Shown piece by piece: positions 9,097-17,282 of a DNA stretch of 64,000 nucleotides. The translations under genes were made by a program, and so were the position numbers. The stretch is taken from assembly GCA_016212925.1 (NCBI GenBank), contig JACRDF010000037.1:62001-126000 (forward strand), written 5' to 3'. Source of the stretch: Desulfomonile tiedjei. Lineage in GTDB: Bacteria > Desulfobacterota > Desulfomonilia > Desulfomonilales > Desulfomonilaceae. Within the stretch, counting starts at the first letter, position 1. Every line of letters begins with the position of its first letter. The notes below the pieces were generated by a model. The model worked only from the letters and a program-made list of their open reading frames with translations. It did no database searches and was not told the DNA's origin.

Positions 9097-10954
9097 GGAA
9101 ACTCTCCTGTCTGGAGGGCGCAGTCTCGGCTTTCGCCGCAGCCCTGATTAGGTTTTTGATCGTCCCGGCCATATTGTCAGCTGCGCATTTGAAGTCCACA
9201 ATACCAGCCCGGAGTGCCCTCTCTGCCATTCGGGGGTCGGTGCTGGAAAGCGGGTCCTGGACCAATGTGATACCCTGTGCCTTCTTGACGGCTTTCAACC
9301 CTTCGGAACCCCAGCTTTCTCCGCCTGACAGAAGGCCGGCAAGAATATTGCGCCCCATCACTTCGGAAGCCGAGACAAGAAAATGGTCCACAGCGGATAG
9401 GGCAGGCTGATCGCTCAAAGTCTTCACCGAAATACTGTCTCGCTCCCGAAGGAGTTCTGCGGGGACCGACGCGGGGTGCATGTAACATACGCCCGAGGCC
9501 AGAGGAGTCCCCGGCTCCAAACCCTGGACCTTCACCTGGCTCCTTCTATCCAGATAATCGACAAATGCCCCTATCGCTTCTGTTTGCATGTCGTGCAAGA
9601 TCACCATTGCCGCCGACAGATTCTCGGGCAGAGAAGGAATAAGACGGATAAGGTCAGTGCATCCTCCTGTGGAAGACACAAATACCACCAAGAATTTAGG
9701 CGCACCGTGGTGTGGTTCCACTCCCTGCGCGTGCTGGATTTGGGGCGGTATCCTTACCCGTCGAATCCTGTCGAATTTGATCCGGCATGCTTCCTTGACC
9801 CGCCGAACCAGATCATCTGCCCTTCCGTCAAGGCGCCAATTATTTTGCGGCTTTCTCAGAAAATCCACCCCTCCGAGACACAACAAGTCGAAAGGATTCG
9901 CTCCAACGCCTCCGACGAACCCGCTGAGGATAACCACTGGACAAGGGCTCCTGATCATTATGTGCATCAGCGTGGTGCTCCCCTTCATAACGGGCATGTC
10001 CCAGTCGAGAAGGATTAGATCGGGCTTCAATTCGTCTATCCGGGCCAGGGCCTCTTGTCCGTTGGTAGCATAGCCGGCCACCTGAAGGGAGGAATCGGAT
10101 TCAATAATCTCCTGAACGATTTTTCGTATGAAGCGAGAATCGTCAACGATCATTATTCTCTTGTCCGGCTGCTGGACCGCCGATGGGGCCGGCTCACGAA
10201 CAGCGCCGGCCCGCCTTTTTCGACCGGCGCGACGTCCCGTTCCATCCTCGGGGGCAGGAGCCAGGGCGTGACGGATTTCGTCCTTCTGGCGCATGCCTTC
10301 CATCAGAAGGCTCTGCCAGTCGATGAAGACGGTCTGGGGCGGCACCTGGAGCACAATCTGAGAGAGAAACTCGCCACCCTCCCATCCGATGATTTCGTAA
10401 AACGCTTCCACACCGTCCAATGAATCGCATTCCACATGAATTATTCCGCCATCGTGGATATAAATGCGACCCTCGGTTTGGCCGTTAAAGATGGTAAGAA
10501 GCGTGCTGTCCTTTCTGTAGCAGAACATCTGGATGACATCTTCCAAGCGCAGTTTCACCACTCTGCCGGTGAACCCCTGCTGCGACTGGAGCATATTGAA
10601 AAGCAGTTCCTCCAACTTCTCGTAAGAAACCGGTTTGACAAGAAAGCTGCTGCAGCCAAGTGACAATGCAGGGATTCGGTCTCGTTCCAGGTAGTCTTCA
10701 GCCTCAAGGACCACTCGGACAGCCATGTCCATTTTGCGGATGCCCTGAAGGAGCTTAATCCCGTCTATTCCTGCGCCCCCTTGGTGATCGGCGAAGACGA
10801 GATCCACATCATTACGTCCTATTTTCTGAAGGGCCTCCGGTACCGAATAAGCGTGCAGAACATGATATCCGGCGTCTACGGCTGCAAAGGAATCTGCAAT
10901 GTATTCGCCGATTATGGGTTCGGTCTCAACAATGAGAATCTTTTTTTCGGACAA
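9086..10954 (-). CDS. REC-PATAN(DUF4388)-REC-CheB fusion with a degenerate methylesterase site
   Basis: About 622 residues from the TTG at 10954. Receiver 1 (1-120) has ILIVETEP instead of the acidic Asp pair but keeps Asp56. A PATAN/DUF4388 domain (about 133-215) follows, then receiver 2 (266-385) with IMIVDDSRF and acceptor Asp317, and a CheB methylesterase-like domain (420-600). In that domain the nucleophile Ser428 (VSSTGG) and His454 are present, but the GMGxDG loop reads SGGESWGS, so the catalytic Asp is replaced by Trp548. The track allows an ATG at 11125, but that part overlaps the upstream gene in another frame, so I prefer the TTG 25 bases after it. Methylesterase activity is doubtful; a scaffold or regulatory role is likely. 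Confidence 0.85.
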   Translation of the reverse strand: MSEKKILIVETEPIIGEYIADSFAAVDAGYHVLHAYSVPEALQKIGRNDVDLVFADHQGGAGIDGIKLLQGIRKMDMAVRVVLEAEDYLERDRIPALSLGCSSFLVKPVSYEKLEELLFNMLQSQQGFTGRVVKLRLEDVIQMFCYRKDSTLLTIFNGQTEGRIYIHDGGIIHVECDSLDGVEAFYEIIGWEGGEFLSQIVLQVPPQTVFIDWQSLLMEGMRQKDEIRHALAPAPEDGTGRRAGRKRRAGAVREPAPSAVQQPDKRIMIVDDSRFIRKIVQEIIESDSSLQVAGYATNGQEALARIDELKPDLILLDWDMPVMKGSTTLMHIMIRSPCPVVILSGFVGGVGANPFDLLCLGGVDFLRKPQNNWRLDGRADDLVRRVKEACRIKFDRIRRVRIPPQIQHAQGVEPHHGAPKFLVVFVSSTGGCTDLIRLIPSLPENLSAAMVILHDMQTEAIGAFVDYLDRRSQVKVQGLEPGTPLASGVCYMHPASVPAELLRERDSISVKTLSDQPALSAVDHFLVSASEVMGRNILAGLLSGGESWGSEGLKAVKKAQGITLVQDPLSSTDPRMAERALRAGIVDFKCAADNMAGTIKNLIRAAAKAETAPSRQESFHER

Positions 10955-10979
10955 GCTTGGTCCCCAAAGGCGTCTTGGA

Positions 10980-11354
10980 TTATTCCGTGCTCGAAGTCCT
11001 GGCATCCATAAGGTCAAGGAGCACTTGCGTGGCAATCCGGATATTCCTTTCGACAGGGGCGGATTCCTGGGCGTCCGCGTGCACGGCTTTGCTCCACGAC
11101 AAGATCTCGAAGAAGGCCTCGTCACCCTCCCGTTCTTCCGTCACCGCTCGGTAGATATCTCCCTCCTTGACGAAAATGGACCCGATCAGGCTCCCTCTCT
11201 TGACATCCACCCTCCTGGATTCGCCGCTCAAAACGATCAAACGGATCGTGGTGCGGAGGTCGTAACTCGAGAAGTCCATGACCTCCGACAGATCTTCAGG
11301 CTGTCTGCCAAGTTCGGATTCATTTTCTCCTGTGACCCGCTGGTGAATACTCAT
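10980..11354 (-). CDS. PATAN-domain (DUF4388) protein, first gene of the chemosensory operon
   Basis: 124 residues. After a short linker comes a PATAN-like domain: EVMDFSSYDLRTTIRLIV, RGSLIGSIFVKEGDIYRAVT and GDEAFFEILSW. The same block appears in the neighbouring CheB fusion (GRIYIHDGGIIHVECD, GVEAFYEIIGWEGGEF). PATAN domains are found with receivers and chemosensory proteins and are thought to mediate protein interactions. I chose the ATG at 11354, which has a TGAGGAA ribosome binding site; the frame is open to a TTG at 11495 without a good site. It may interact with its paralogous domain in the fusion. Confidence 0.75.
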   Translation of the reverse strand: MSIHQRVTGENESELGRQPEDLSEVMDFSSYDLRTTIRLIVLSGESRRVDVKRGSLIGSIFVKEGDIYRAVTEEREGDEAFFEILSWSKAVHADAQESAPVERNIRIATQVLLDLMDARTSSTE

Positions 11355-11786
11355 TTCCTCAGTTCTTGCTTGGCCCCCTTGTTGGCCCGTACTTTCAGGC
11401 TGTCGCTCCGCCTGCGACAGGAACGCGAAAAGCGGTTCCCTAGTCTTTCCGGAGGACAGCTCACACAGGAACTTGCCTGAAAACACTTGGAGCAACGAAG
11501 GTCAATTGGCAGTACGATGGTCTAATGGGTACGTCCACGGCTGCAACCCCGCGCACACACCGGCTAGCGACAAGGACTTCAGTCTGTCTGTTTCGGCCCC
11601 TCAGAACTTAAAGTATCGCTGTGTTGACTATATCATACGCAAACAACCGGAATCAAGAACAATTAAATGGATACGAGCGTTTGATTTGTAGTTCCGGGAG
11701 CAAACGAGTCGTAATCACCGGGCTACTAAAAACCACGGATGGAAGCGGGCAACAATCAAGGCGAAATCCGTTCATCCAATTAGTTC
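11355..11786. other. Intergenic divergence region between chemosensory and trp operons
   Basis: No convincing gene. The stretch separates the leftward chemosensory operon from the rightward trp operon. It should hold the chemosensory promoter; the only fair candidate is at 11627-11656. No tRNA or long palindrome was seen. Confidence 0.6.
11627..11656 (-). promoter_or_regulatory. Candidate sigma-70 promoter for the chemosensory operon
   Basis: On the minus strand TTGATT (11651-11656) and TATAGT (11627-11632) are separated by 18 bases. This would give a leader of about 265 bases before the PATAN gene. Prediction by eye only. Confidence 0.35.
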
Positions 11787-11815
11787 TTGACAAGGGTCCC
11801 GACCTGCGATACCCT
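11787..11815 (+). promoter_or_regulatory. Candidate trp operon promoter
   Basis: TTGACA (11787-11792), a 17-base spacer, then TACCCT (11810-11815). Transcription from about 11822 would give a leader of roughly 160 bases ending at the attenuator, close to the length of the enterobacterial trp leader. Confidence 0.5.
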
Positions 11816-11838
11816 TACTGGTCACAGGCGGAAACCCT

Positions 11839-11910
11839 ATGATATCTGTCAGCAACAGAAACTGGTGGTGGCGTTGGATAATCGAACACGGGAGGTCTGC
11901 CTGCGCCTAA
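11839..11910 (+). CDS. trpL: trp operon leader peptide
   Basis: A 23-codon ORF beginning at ATG 11839 with an AGGCGGA ribosome binding site. Its middle encodes NWWWRW, four Trp codons in five, far above chance, and it stops at 11908-11910 about 40 bases before a strong terminator hairpin. This is the classic attenuation arrangement: ribosome stalling at the Trp codons when charged tRNA-Trp is short lets a downstream segment form an antiterminator. TCTGC (11896-11900) and GCCT (11905-11908) could pair with GCAGA (11963-11967) and AGGC (11954-11957) as the competing 2:3 structure. Pairing was judged by eye. Confidence 0.9.
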   Translation: MISVSNRNWWWRWIIEHGRSACA

Positions 11911-11951
11911 AGCACGAAGCGTAAAAAACTAACCTAATACGGAAACGAAGC

Positions 11952-11984
11952 AAAGGCCATGAGCAGACAGCTCATGGCCTTTTT
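11952..11984 (+). terminator. trp attenuator terminator
   Basis: A perfect 12-bp stem, AAAGGCCATGAG (11952-11963) against CTCATGGCCTTT (11971-11982), with a 7-base loop and a T run immediately after. It lies between the Trp-rich leader peptide and trpE, so it is the 3:4 attenuator hairpin. Confidence 0.92.
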
Positions 11985-12072
11985 GCATGTACAGCACGGA
12001 TATCGCGGGAGGCCACTGTAAGCCCTCACAACTCGATGAATCTCCCGGCGGAGCAACCGAGGATTTCACGAC

Positions 12073-13563
12073 ATGATAAAGCCCGATTTCAAGCAGTTTG
12101 ACGAACTCAGCAAGCAAGGCGGCCTCGTGCCGCTCTTCATGGAGATGCAAGGGGACCTGGATACCCCGCTATCCGCCTTTCTGAAGATTGACGATCCGGC
12201 GGCTTCGTTCCTTCTGGAAAGCGTGGAAGGTGGCGAGCGGTGGGCGAGATATTCATTCTTGGGCGCGGACCCAAGGCTAATTGTTCGATCCAAAGGCAGT
12301 CGCGCCGAAATCATTCAAAACGGCCGGCAGGAAGATATATCCGGAATTGACGATCCGACTCTGTTGATCAGAGACATCATGGCGAAGTATCGCGGGGTGG
12401 CTGTCCCGGGCCTTCCCGAGTTCTACGGCGGCGCTGTGGGGTTTCTTTCGTACGATGTGGTAAGGGGCTTTGAGCGGCTCCCGAACCTCGACAAGGCGGA
12501 CCCCGGGTTTTACGACACCTGGTTCATGATCACCCGCGACATGGTTATATTCGACAATTTCGCTCACAAAATCCTTCTCATAACCACGGTGGCTCCTTCC
12601 GAGGTCTCCAGCCTGAAAGACGGCTACACAGAGGGCTGTTTGAGGCTGGAGTCTTTAAAAGAGAAGATGGCTCGCCCGGCACCGAGTGTGGCTCCCGAAG
12701 CGACAGATGACCAAGAAATCCGCCTTTCCTCCAACATCGAGCCGGCTCGGTTTGAGGACATGGTGTTGAGGGCGAAGGAGCACATCCGCGCGGGAGACAT
12801 TATTCAGGTGGTCCTCTCCCAGAGATTTCAGGGAACCGTCTCAACCAGGCCTCTCAATGTCTACAGGGGCCTGAGGATGATCAATCCGTCCCCTTACATG
12901 TTCTTCCTGCGCATGGGCGATGAGGTGCTTGCCGGTTCCTCGCCGGAGGTAATGGTGCGGTTGAGGAACGGCGAGGCGGTTGTCCGTCCCATTGCAGGAA
13001 CGCGCCCAAGGGGGGCCGACCGGTTTGAAGACGAAAGGTTGGAAAGAGAACTGGTGGGAGATGCCAAGGAATTGGCCGAGCATGTCATGCTCGTGGACTT
13101 GGCCCGTAATGACCTCGGCAGGATAGCCGCGCCGGGTACCGTAACGGTGGATGCCTTCAAGACCGTCGAGCGATATTCCCACGTGATGCACATGGTTAGC
13201 AATGTGCGTGCCAGACCTGCGAACGGTTACGACGCTTTTGACGTCCTGAGGGCCTGTTTCCCTGCGGGAACGCTGAGCGGCGCGCCGAAAATCAGGGCCA
13301 TGGAGATCATCGAAGAATTGGAACCGGATCGTCGCGGCCCATACGGAGGGTGCGTCGGATACTTCTCGTTCACCGGGGCCATGGATATGGGGATAACGAT
13401 ACGGACCGTGATGATGAAAGGGTCTCAGGCGTACGTTCAGGCCGGCGCAGGTATCGTGGCCGATTCCGTACCCGCGATGGAATACCAGGAGACCATGCGA
13501 AAGGCCGAGGCAATGCGCAAGGCCCTGAACGCGGCCCATGAATTTGAGGGGAGAGTTAAATGA
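12073..13563 (+). CDS. trpE: Anthranilate synthase component I
   Basis: 496 residues, normal length. TrpE converts chorismate and ammonia (delivered by TrpG) to anthranilate, the first committed step of tryptophan synthesis. The N-terminal part has the SFLLES-type motif for feedback Trp binding ([19 protein letters not shown]). The C-terminal chorismate-binding domain has [31 protein letters not shown] and [15 protein letters not shown]. The stop overlaps the trpG start as ATGA. Control by the upstream attenuator is expected, plus feedback inhibition by tryptophan. Confidence 0.97.
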   Translation: MIKPDFKQFDELSKQGGLVPLFMEMQGDLDTPLSAFLKIDDPAASFLLESVEGGERWARYSFLGADPRLIVRSKGSRAEIIQNGRQEDISGIDDPTLLIRDIMAKYRGVAVPGLPEFYGGAVGFLSYDVVRGFERLPNLDKADPGFYDTWFMITRDMVIFDNFAHKILLITTVAPSEVSSLKDGYTEGCLRLESLKEKMARPAPSVAPEATDDQEIRLSSNIEPARFEDMVLRAKEHIRAGDIIQVVLSQRFQGTVSTRPLNVYRGLRMINPSPYMFFLRMGDEVLAGSSPEVMVRLRNGEAVVRPIAGTRPRGADRFEDERLERELVGDAKELAEHVMLVDLARNDLGRIAAPGTVTVDAFKTVERYSHVMHMVSNVRARPANGYDAFDVLRACFPAGTLSGAPKIRAMEIIEELEPDRRGPYGGCVGYFSFTGAMDMGITIRTVMMKGSQAYVQAGAGIVADSVPAMEYQETMRKAEAMRKALNAAHEFEGRVK

Positions 13564-14261
13564 TACTCGTAATCGACAACTATGATTCGTTCACGTTCAA
13601 TCTGGTTCAGTATTTTCAAGAACTTGGAGAAGACGTCGCGGTTCACCGCAACGACGAAATCACCATTCAGGCAATCGACGGGCTAAAACCCGAGGCGGTG
13701 GTCATTTCTCCAGGTCCCGGCGGGCCTCAGGACGCGGGTGTGTCCATGCTCACGATAACAAATCTGGGCAGCCGCATCCCCATTCTTGGGGTTTGCCTCG
13801 GCCATCAGGCGATCGGCGCTGCATTCGGTGGTCGAGTGGTGTCCGCGGGCAGGCTCATGCACGGAAAGACCTCGCCGATCTTCTCAAACGGCCAGGGTTT
13901 GTTCTCGGGCATGGATGTCCCCTTCCAGGCATGCCGGTATCACAGCCTGATCGTGGAACTGGAATCGCTGCCCGACTGCCTCGAAATAACGGCCTTAACG
14001 GACCAACAAGAAATAATGGGTATTCGCCATAAGGACCGTCCTATCGAGGGGGTCCAGTTCCACCCGGAATCCATCCTGACGCCAGGCGGAAAGCAGATTC
14101 TGAGGAACTTTCTGACCATGGCGGAAGAGTTCCACCGTACGGGCAAGTGGTCCCCTGGTGTTACCCGCAATGACTGGAATTCTCCCGCTGAAATGACGAG
14201 ACCGGCTGAGACTTTCGATCCAACCGGATCTTCTCCGGGCGAGGTCATTACGCCCAACTGA
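13560..14261 (+). CDS. trpG: Anthranilate synthase component II (glutamine amidotransferase) with C-terminal tail
   Basis: 233 residues. It is a class I glutamine amidotransferase that supplies ammonia to TrpE. The catalytic triad is visible: Cys79 in [10 protein letters not shown], and His168 and Glu170 in [10 protein letters not shown]. The oxyanion-side motif [11 protein letters not shown] is at 50-60. The fold normally ends near residue 190; here about 40 further residues follow (from HRTGKWSPG to VITPN), rich in Pro, Thr and Ser. It could be fused to a TrpD-type partner in other species, but trpD is a separate gene here. It overlaps trpE by four bases. Confidence 0.96.
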   Translation: MILVIDNYDSFTFNLVQYFQELGEDVAVHRNDEITIQAIDGLKPEAVVISPGPGGPQDAGVSMLTITNLGSRIPILGVCLGHQAIGAAFGGRVVSAGRLMHGKTSPIFSNGQGLFSGMDVPFQACRYHSLIVELESLPDCLEITALTDQQEIMGIRHKDRPIEGVQFHPESILTPGGKQILRNFLTMAEEFHRTGKWSPGVTRNDWNSPAEMTRPAETFDPTGSSPGEVITPN

Positions 14262-14283
14262 GGACATGATGGAGGAACTCCGC

Positions 14284-14433
14284 ATGCCGGACAAAAAAGA
14301 AAGCCCAATATCCGGAAGTTTCGGCTTCGCGGATGAGGACATCGGTGAGGACCTCCGGCCCGCGGGCCGCTGGGTCCCCGTGGCTCTCGCAATAGCATTG
14401 TCGAAATCACAGAGGGAGACAGGATCATGCTGA
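14284..14433 (+). CDS. Small unknown protein A inside the trp operon
   Basis: A 49-residue ORF beginning at ATG 14284, with a strong GGAGGAA ribosome binding site six bases upstream. It starts 22 bases after trpG. The N-terminal half is acidic and polar; then comes GEDLRPAGRWVPVALAIALS, which aligns with the next small ORF (GDELDLGSRWTPVAFTLALM). The shared pattern is G-acidic-acidic-L-x4-R-W-x-P-V-A-x3-A-L. I recognise no family. The paralogy, ribosome binding sites and overlap make it likely to be translated. Function unknown; its Trp residue and place in the trp operon may or may not be meaningful. Confidence 0.65.
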   Translation: MPDKKESPISGSFGFADEDIGEDLRPAGRWVPVALAIALSKSQRETGSC

Positions 14434-14600
14434 AACAAGCCGCTACAATCGCAGACAGCATCAAAGCCGATCCGGAAGAAATCGACGCTGATCGACGGAC
14501 CTCAGTTGAAAGAGAGACCGGTGACGAATTGGATTTAGGGAGCCGATGGACCCCGGTGGCATTCACACTGGCTCTGATGGACACCGACGGAGAGGTTTGA
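14427..14600 (+). CDS. Small unknown protein B, paralogue of protein A
   Basis: A 57-residue ORF from ATG 14427, overlapping the end of protein A by seven bases, with GAGGGAGA upstream as ribosome binding site. An acidic N-terminal part (DPEEIDADRR) is followed by GDELDLGSRWTPVAFTLALM, matching protein A at 11 or so of 20 positions, with RW-x-PVA and the final AL identical. It ends DTDGEV. No signal peptide or clear membrane helix. It resembles no family I know. Duplication within the operon is the simplest origin. Confidence 0.65.
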   Translation: MLKQAATIADSIKADPEEIDADRRTSVERETGDELDLGSRWTPVAFTLALMDTDGEV

Positions 14601-14825
14601 CGAGATTCGTGAGGTCCGGAAGGCGGTCGCGTGGCACGCGCAATGTTCGGGACGCCAGTCCCGCCCTGCAATAGGGATGGCGCTCGATCCTAGGACAGCC
14701 TTTGGCCGCCTCATTCGTTCCTTTGTCGAGCGCGTCTTCCCATGTGACGAAGCGCTACGACCGCAAGCGAGGCCCTATTCGGTCAGGCCTCTTGGCAAGA
14801 ACTAGTTCCCGACTGGAGAAAGACC

Positions 14826-15845
14826 ATGGTCAAACAAGCAATAAGAAAAGCAACCAACAGAGAGGACCTGACTAAGCAAGAAATGGAAGCCGCCATGGAA
14901 GAAATCATGGCCGGGCAAGCCACGTCGGCTCAAATCGGCGCCCTGCTCACAGCGCTAAAGATGAAAGGTGAAACCGTTGCGGAAATCACAGGCGCCGCCA
15001 CCGTAATGAGGCGCAATGCAGTGCCGGTCCTGGTGGAGGACGACGGGACCCCGTTGCTGGATACTTGCGGGACCGGAGGAGACGGTGCAGGGACTTTTAA
15101 CATATCGACCACGGTTGCGTTTATCCTGGCAGGCGCAGGGGTGCGGGTGGCCAAGCACGGCAACCGGTCGGTGTCGAGTTCCTGCGGGAGCGCTGATGTG
15201 CTGAAAGAGCTGGGAGCGGAGTTGGAACTACCGCCGGCATCAGTAGGCCGCTGCATCAAGGAGACGGGGTTTGGTTTCCTCTTCGCTCCCTTGTTTCATC
15301 TTGCCATGAAACATGCTGCCGGCCCCAGGCAAGAGATGGGCATCCGTACGTTATTCAATGTCCTGGGTCCACTGACAAACCCTGCCGGAGCATCGTGCCA
15401 ACTGCTGGGAGTTTACGACGCCGATTTGACCGAACCTATGGCATGGGCCCTTGAGGGTCTTGGGATTCGTTCAGCCATGGTGGTCCATGGGATGGACGGC
15501 CTAGACGAGATATCGCCGGCCGGTCCTACGAAAATCTCGCGGCTCAAGGACGGACAGGTTAGCACCAGCTTGTTCGAGCCAATCCAATTGGGGGTGAACG
15601 CGTGCAGTTTGGGCCAGATCAAAGGGGGGAGCGCGTCCGAAAACGCCCGACACCTCGTCAATGTGTTGCAAGGCAAACCTGGGCCGCGGCGAGATGTGGC
15701 GTTAATCAACGCATCAGCAGCTCTTGTTGTTGCGGGCAGTGCGGAGGATTTTACTGAAGGCCTTAGAATCGCAGCCGAGTCGGTGGATTCCGGCAAGGCA
15801 AACAAGAAATTCAACGATTTCGTGGAGTTCACCAAGCAGCAATGA
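14826..15845 (+). CDS. trpD: Anthranilate phosphoribosyltransferase
   Basis: 339 residues. It joins anthranilate to PRPP, giving phosphoribosylanthranilate. Family motifs are intact: the glycine-rich PRPP loop CGTGGDG at 81-87, KHGNRSVSS at 110-118, and the GPLTNPA region. The start follows a GGAG site. The 225 bases before it (14601-14825) carry no recognisable gene or terminator. The end overlaps trpC as ATGA. Confidence 0.97.
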   Translation: MVKQAIRKATNREDLTKQEMEAAMEEIMAGQATSAQIGALLTALKMKGETVAEITGAATVMRRNAVPVLVEDDGTPLLDTCGTGGDGAGTFNISTTVAFILAGAGVRVAKHGNRSVSSSCGSADVLKELGAELELPPASVGRCIKETGFGFLFAPLFHLAMKHAAGPRQEMGIRTLFNVLGPLTNPAGASCQLLGVYDADLTEPMAWALEGLGIRSAMVVHGMDGLDEISPAGPTKISRLKDGQVSTSLFEPIQLGVNACSLGQIKGGSASENARHLVNVLQGKPGPRRDVALINASAALVVAGSAEDFTEGLRIAAESVDSGKANKKFNDFVEFTKQQ

Positions 15846-16627
15846 CAACTATTCTATACAAAATCGTTCAGGCGCGACTGGCAAGACTTGCTGAAGAGCA
15901 GTTCGTAACAAGCGTAGACGTACTCGCAAGCAGAGCAACCGAAACAGCGCCGCCACTGGATTTCGCCTCAGCTTTCAAGGGTCCCGGAATACATGTCATA
16001 GCTGAAATCAAGAAAGCCTCTCCTTCCAAGGGGCTCCTTAAATCCAATTTTGATCCCAAGGCACTGGGACTGGCTTATGAAGACGGTGGAGCAGTCGCCG
16101 TATCCGTGCTTACAGAGCAAGACCATTTTATGGGGAGCCTATCCGCACTTACAAAGGTTCGAGACGCGGTCTCCGTGCCGATCCTGCGCAAGGACTTTAT
16201 AGTCGATGAATATCAGGTGGTGGAAACGCGAGCCGCGGGCGCGGATTCATTTCTTCTTATCGCCGGCTTATTGGACGCGCCGCGCCTGAGGTACTTGATA
16301 GAGCGGGGCCGCGAGTGGCAAATGGAGCCGCTGGTCGAGGTCCACAACTTGTCGGAACTGAGTATCGCTCTCGAATCAGGGGCAAGGATTATAGGCATCA
16401 ACAACCGAGATCTTGCAACTTTCAACGTAGACATAGATGTGACCCTGCAACTCATGAAACATATCCCTTCGAACAGGATAGTGGTCTCAGAGAGCGGAAT
16501 ACGGACGCGCGAGGAGATTTTGAGCCTAAAGGAAGCGGGGGTGGCAGGTTTTCTTATCGGGGAAAGCATCGTGACCTCATCGGACCCCGCGGCCAAAATC
16601 CGGGAGCTGGTTCATGGCCGCTCGTAG
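15842..16627 (+). CDS. trpC: Indole-3-glycerol phosphate synthase
   Basis: 261 residues, a TIM barrel closing the indole ring from carboxyphenylaminodeoxyribulose phosphate. Visible signatures are VIAEIKKASPSKGLL (Glu55, Lys57), VLRKDFIVDEYQ-type text reading ILRKDFIVDEYQVVETRA, GINNRDLATF and VSESGI. It overlaps trpD by four bases and trpF by 14, so translation of the three is probably coupled. It is monofunctional, not fused to TrpF. Confidence 0.97.
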   Translation: MTTILYKIVQARLARLAEEQFVTSVDVLASRATETAPPLDFASAFKGPGIHVIAEIKKASPSKGLLKSNFDPKALGLAYEDGGAVAVSVLTEQDHFMGSLSALTKVRDAVSVPILRKDFIVDEYQVVETRAAGADSFLLIAGLLDAPRLRYLIERGREWQMEPLVEVHNLSELSIALESGARIIGINNRDLATFNVDIDVTLQLMKHIPSNRIVVSESGIRTREEILSLKEAGVAGFLIGESIVTSSDPAAKIRELVHGRS

Positions 16628-17282
16628 CAGGACCGTTCGGGTCAAAATATGTGGCATAACCAGTGTAAGGGACGCTCACGCGGCCGTTCGCGCAGAGGTT
16701 GATGCTCTGGGCTTCGTCTTCCATCGCCCCAGCCCTCGATACGTGACCCCGGAACAGGCTGCGGCCATAATTAAAACACTCCCTCCGTTCATAGTCACTG
16801 TGGGGGTTTTCGTAAACCTCGACAAGGAGGACGTGGAGGAAATAGCCGCGAAATCCGGCATTCACGTAATTCAGCTCCACGGCAACGAGCCTCCGGAAGA
16901 CTGCGTCGGTGCCGGCCGACCGGTAATCAAGGCATTCCGGTTCTCGTGTGCAGGACCTTTTCCGGATATCGCGCGGTATCAGGTATCCGGATTGCTGATG
17001 GATTCAGGTTCAGACGGCATATGGGGAGGCACCGGCATCCCGATGGACTGGAAGCGTCTGGACGAATATCTCAAAGGCGCTCCTCAGGGTGTCCGGCGCC
17101 GATTGGTGATCGCAGGGGGTCTGAGCCCTGATAACGTGGGACGAGCGATCGAGCTTCTGAAGCCCCACGCAGTAGACGTTTCCAGTGGCGTGGAATCAGA
17201 GCCGGGCATAAAAAACGAAGAAATGATCAAGGAGTTTATACATGCGGTCCGCAAAGCAGGCTTCACCCAAGACGTGGCCTGA
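16614..17282 (+). CDS. trpF: Phosphoribosylanthranilate isomerase
   Basis: 222 residues. It performs the Amadori rearrangement of phosphoribosylanthranilate. The catalytic Cys13 lies in VKICGIT, the general acid Asp in GLLMDSG, and the phosphate-binding end in [11 protein letters not shown] and AVDVSSGVE. The ATG at 16614 lies inside the trpC end; its last 41 bases overlap trpB. Such long overlaps suggest tightly coupled expression. Confidence 0.96.
   Translation: MAARSRTVRVKICGITSVRDAHAAVRAEVDALGFVFHRPSPRYVTPEQAAAIIKTLPPFIVTVGVFVNLDKEDVEEIAAKSGIHVIQLHGNEPPEDCVGAGRPVIKAFRFSCAGPFPDIARYQVSGLLMDSGSDGIWGGTGIPMDWKRLDEYLKGAPQGVRRRLVIAGGLSPDNVGRAIELLKPHAVDVSSGVESEPGIKNEEMIKEFIHAVRKAGFTQDVA

Noticed and set aside
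10955-11125. N-terminal extension of the CheB fusion to an ATG at 11125
   Set aside because: It overlaps the PATAN gene in another frame, has no domain, and the receiver begins right after the TTG at 10954.
12841-13539. 232-residue antisense ORF inside trpE
   Set aside because: It lies wholly within a well-conserved trpE and has no ribosome binding site or recognisable domain.
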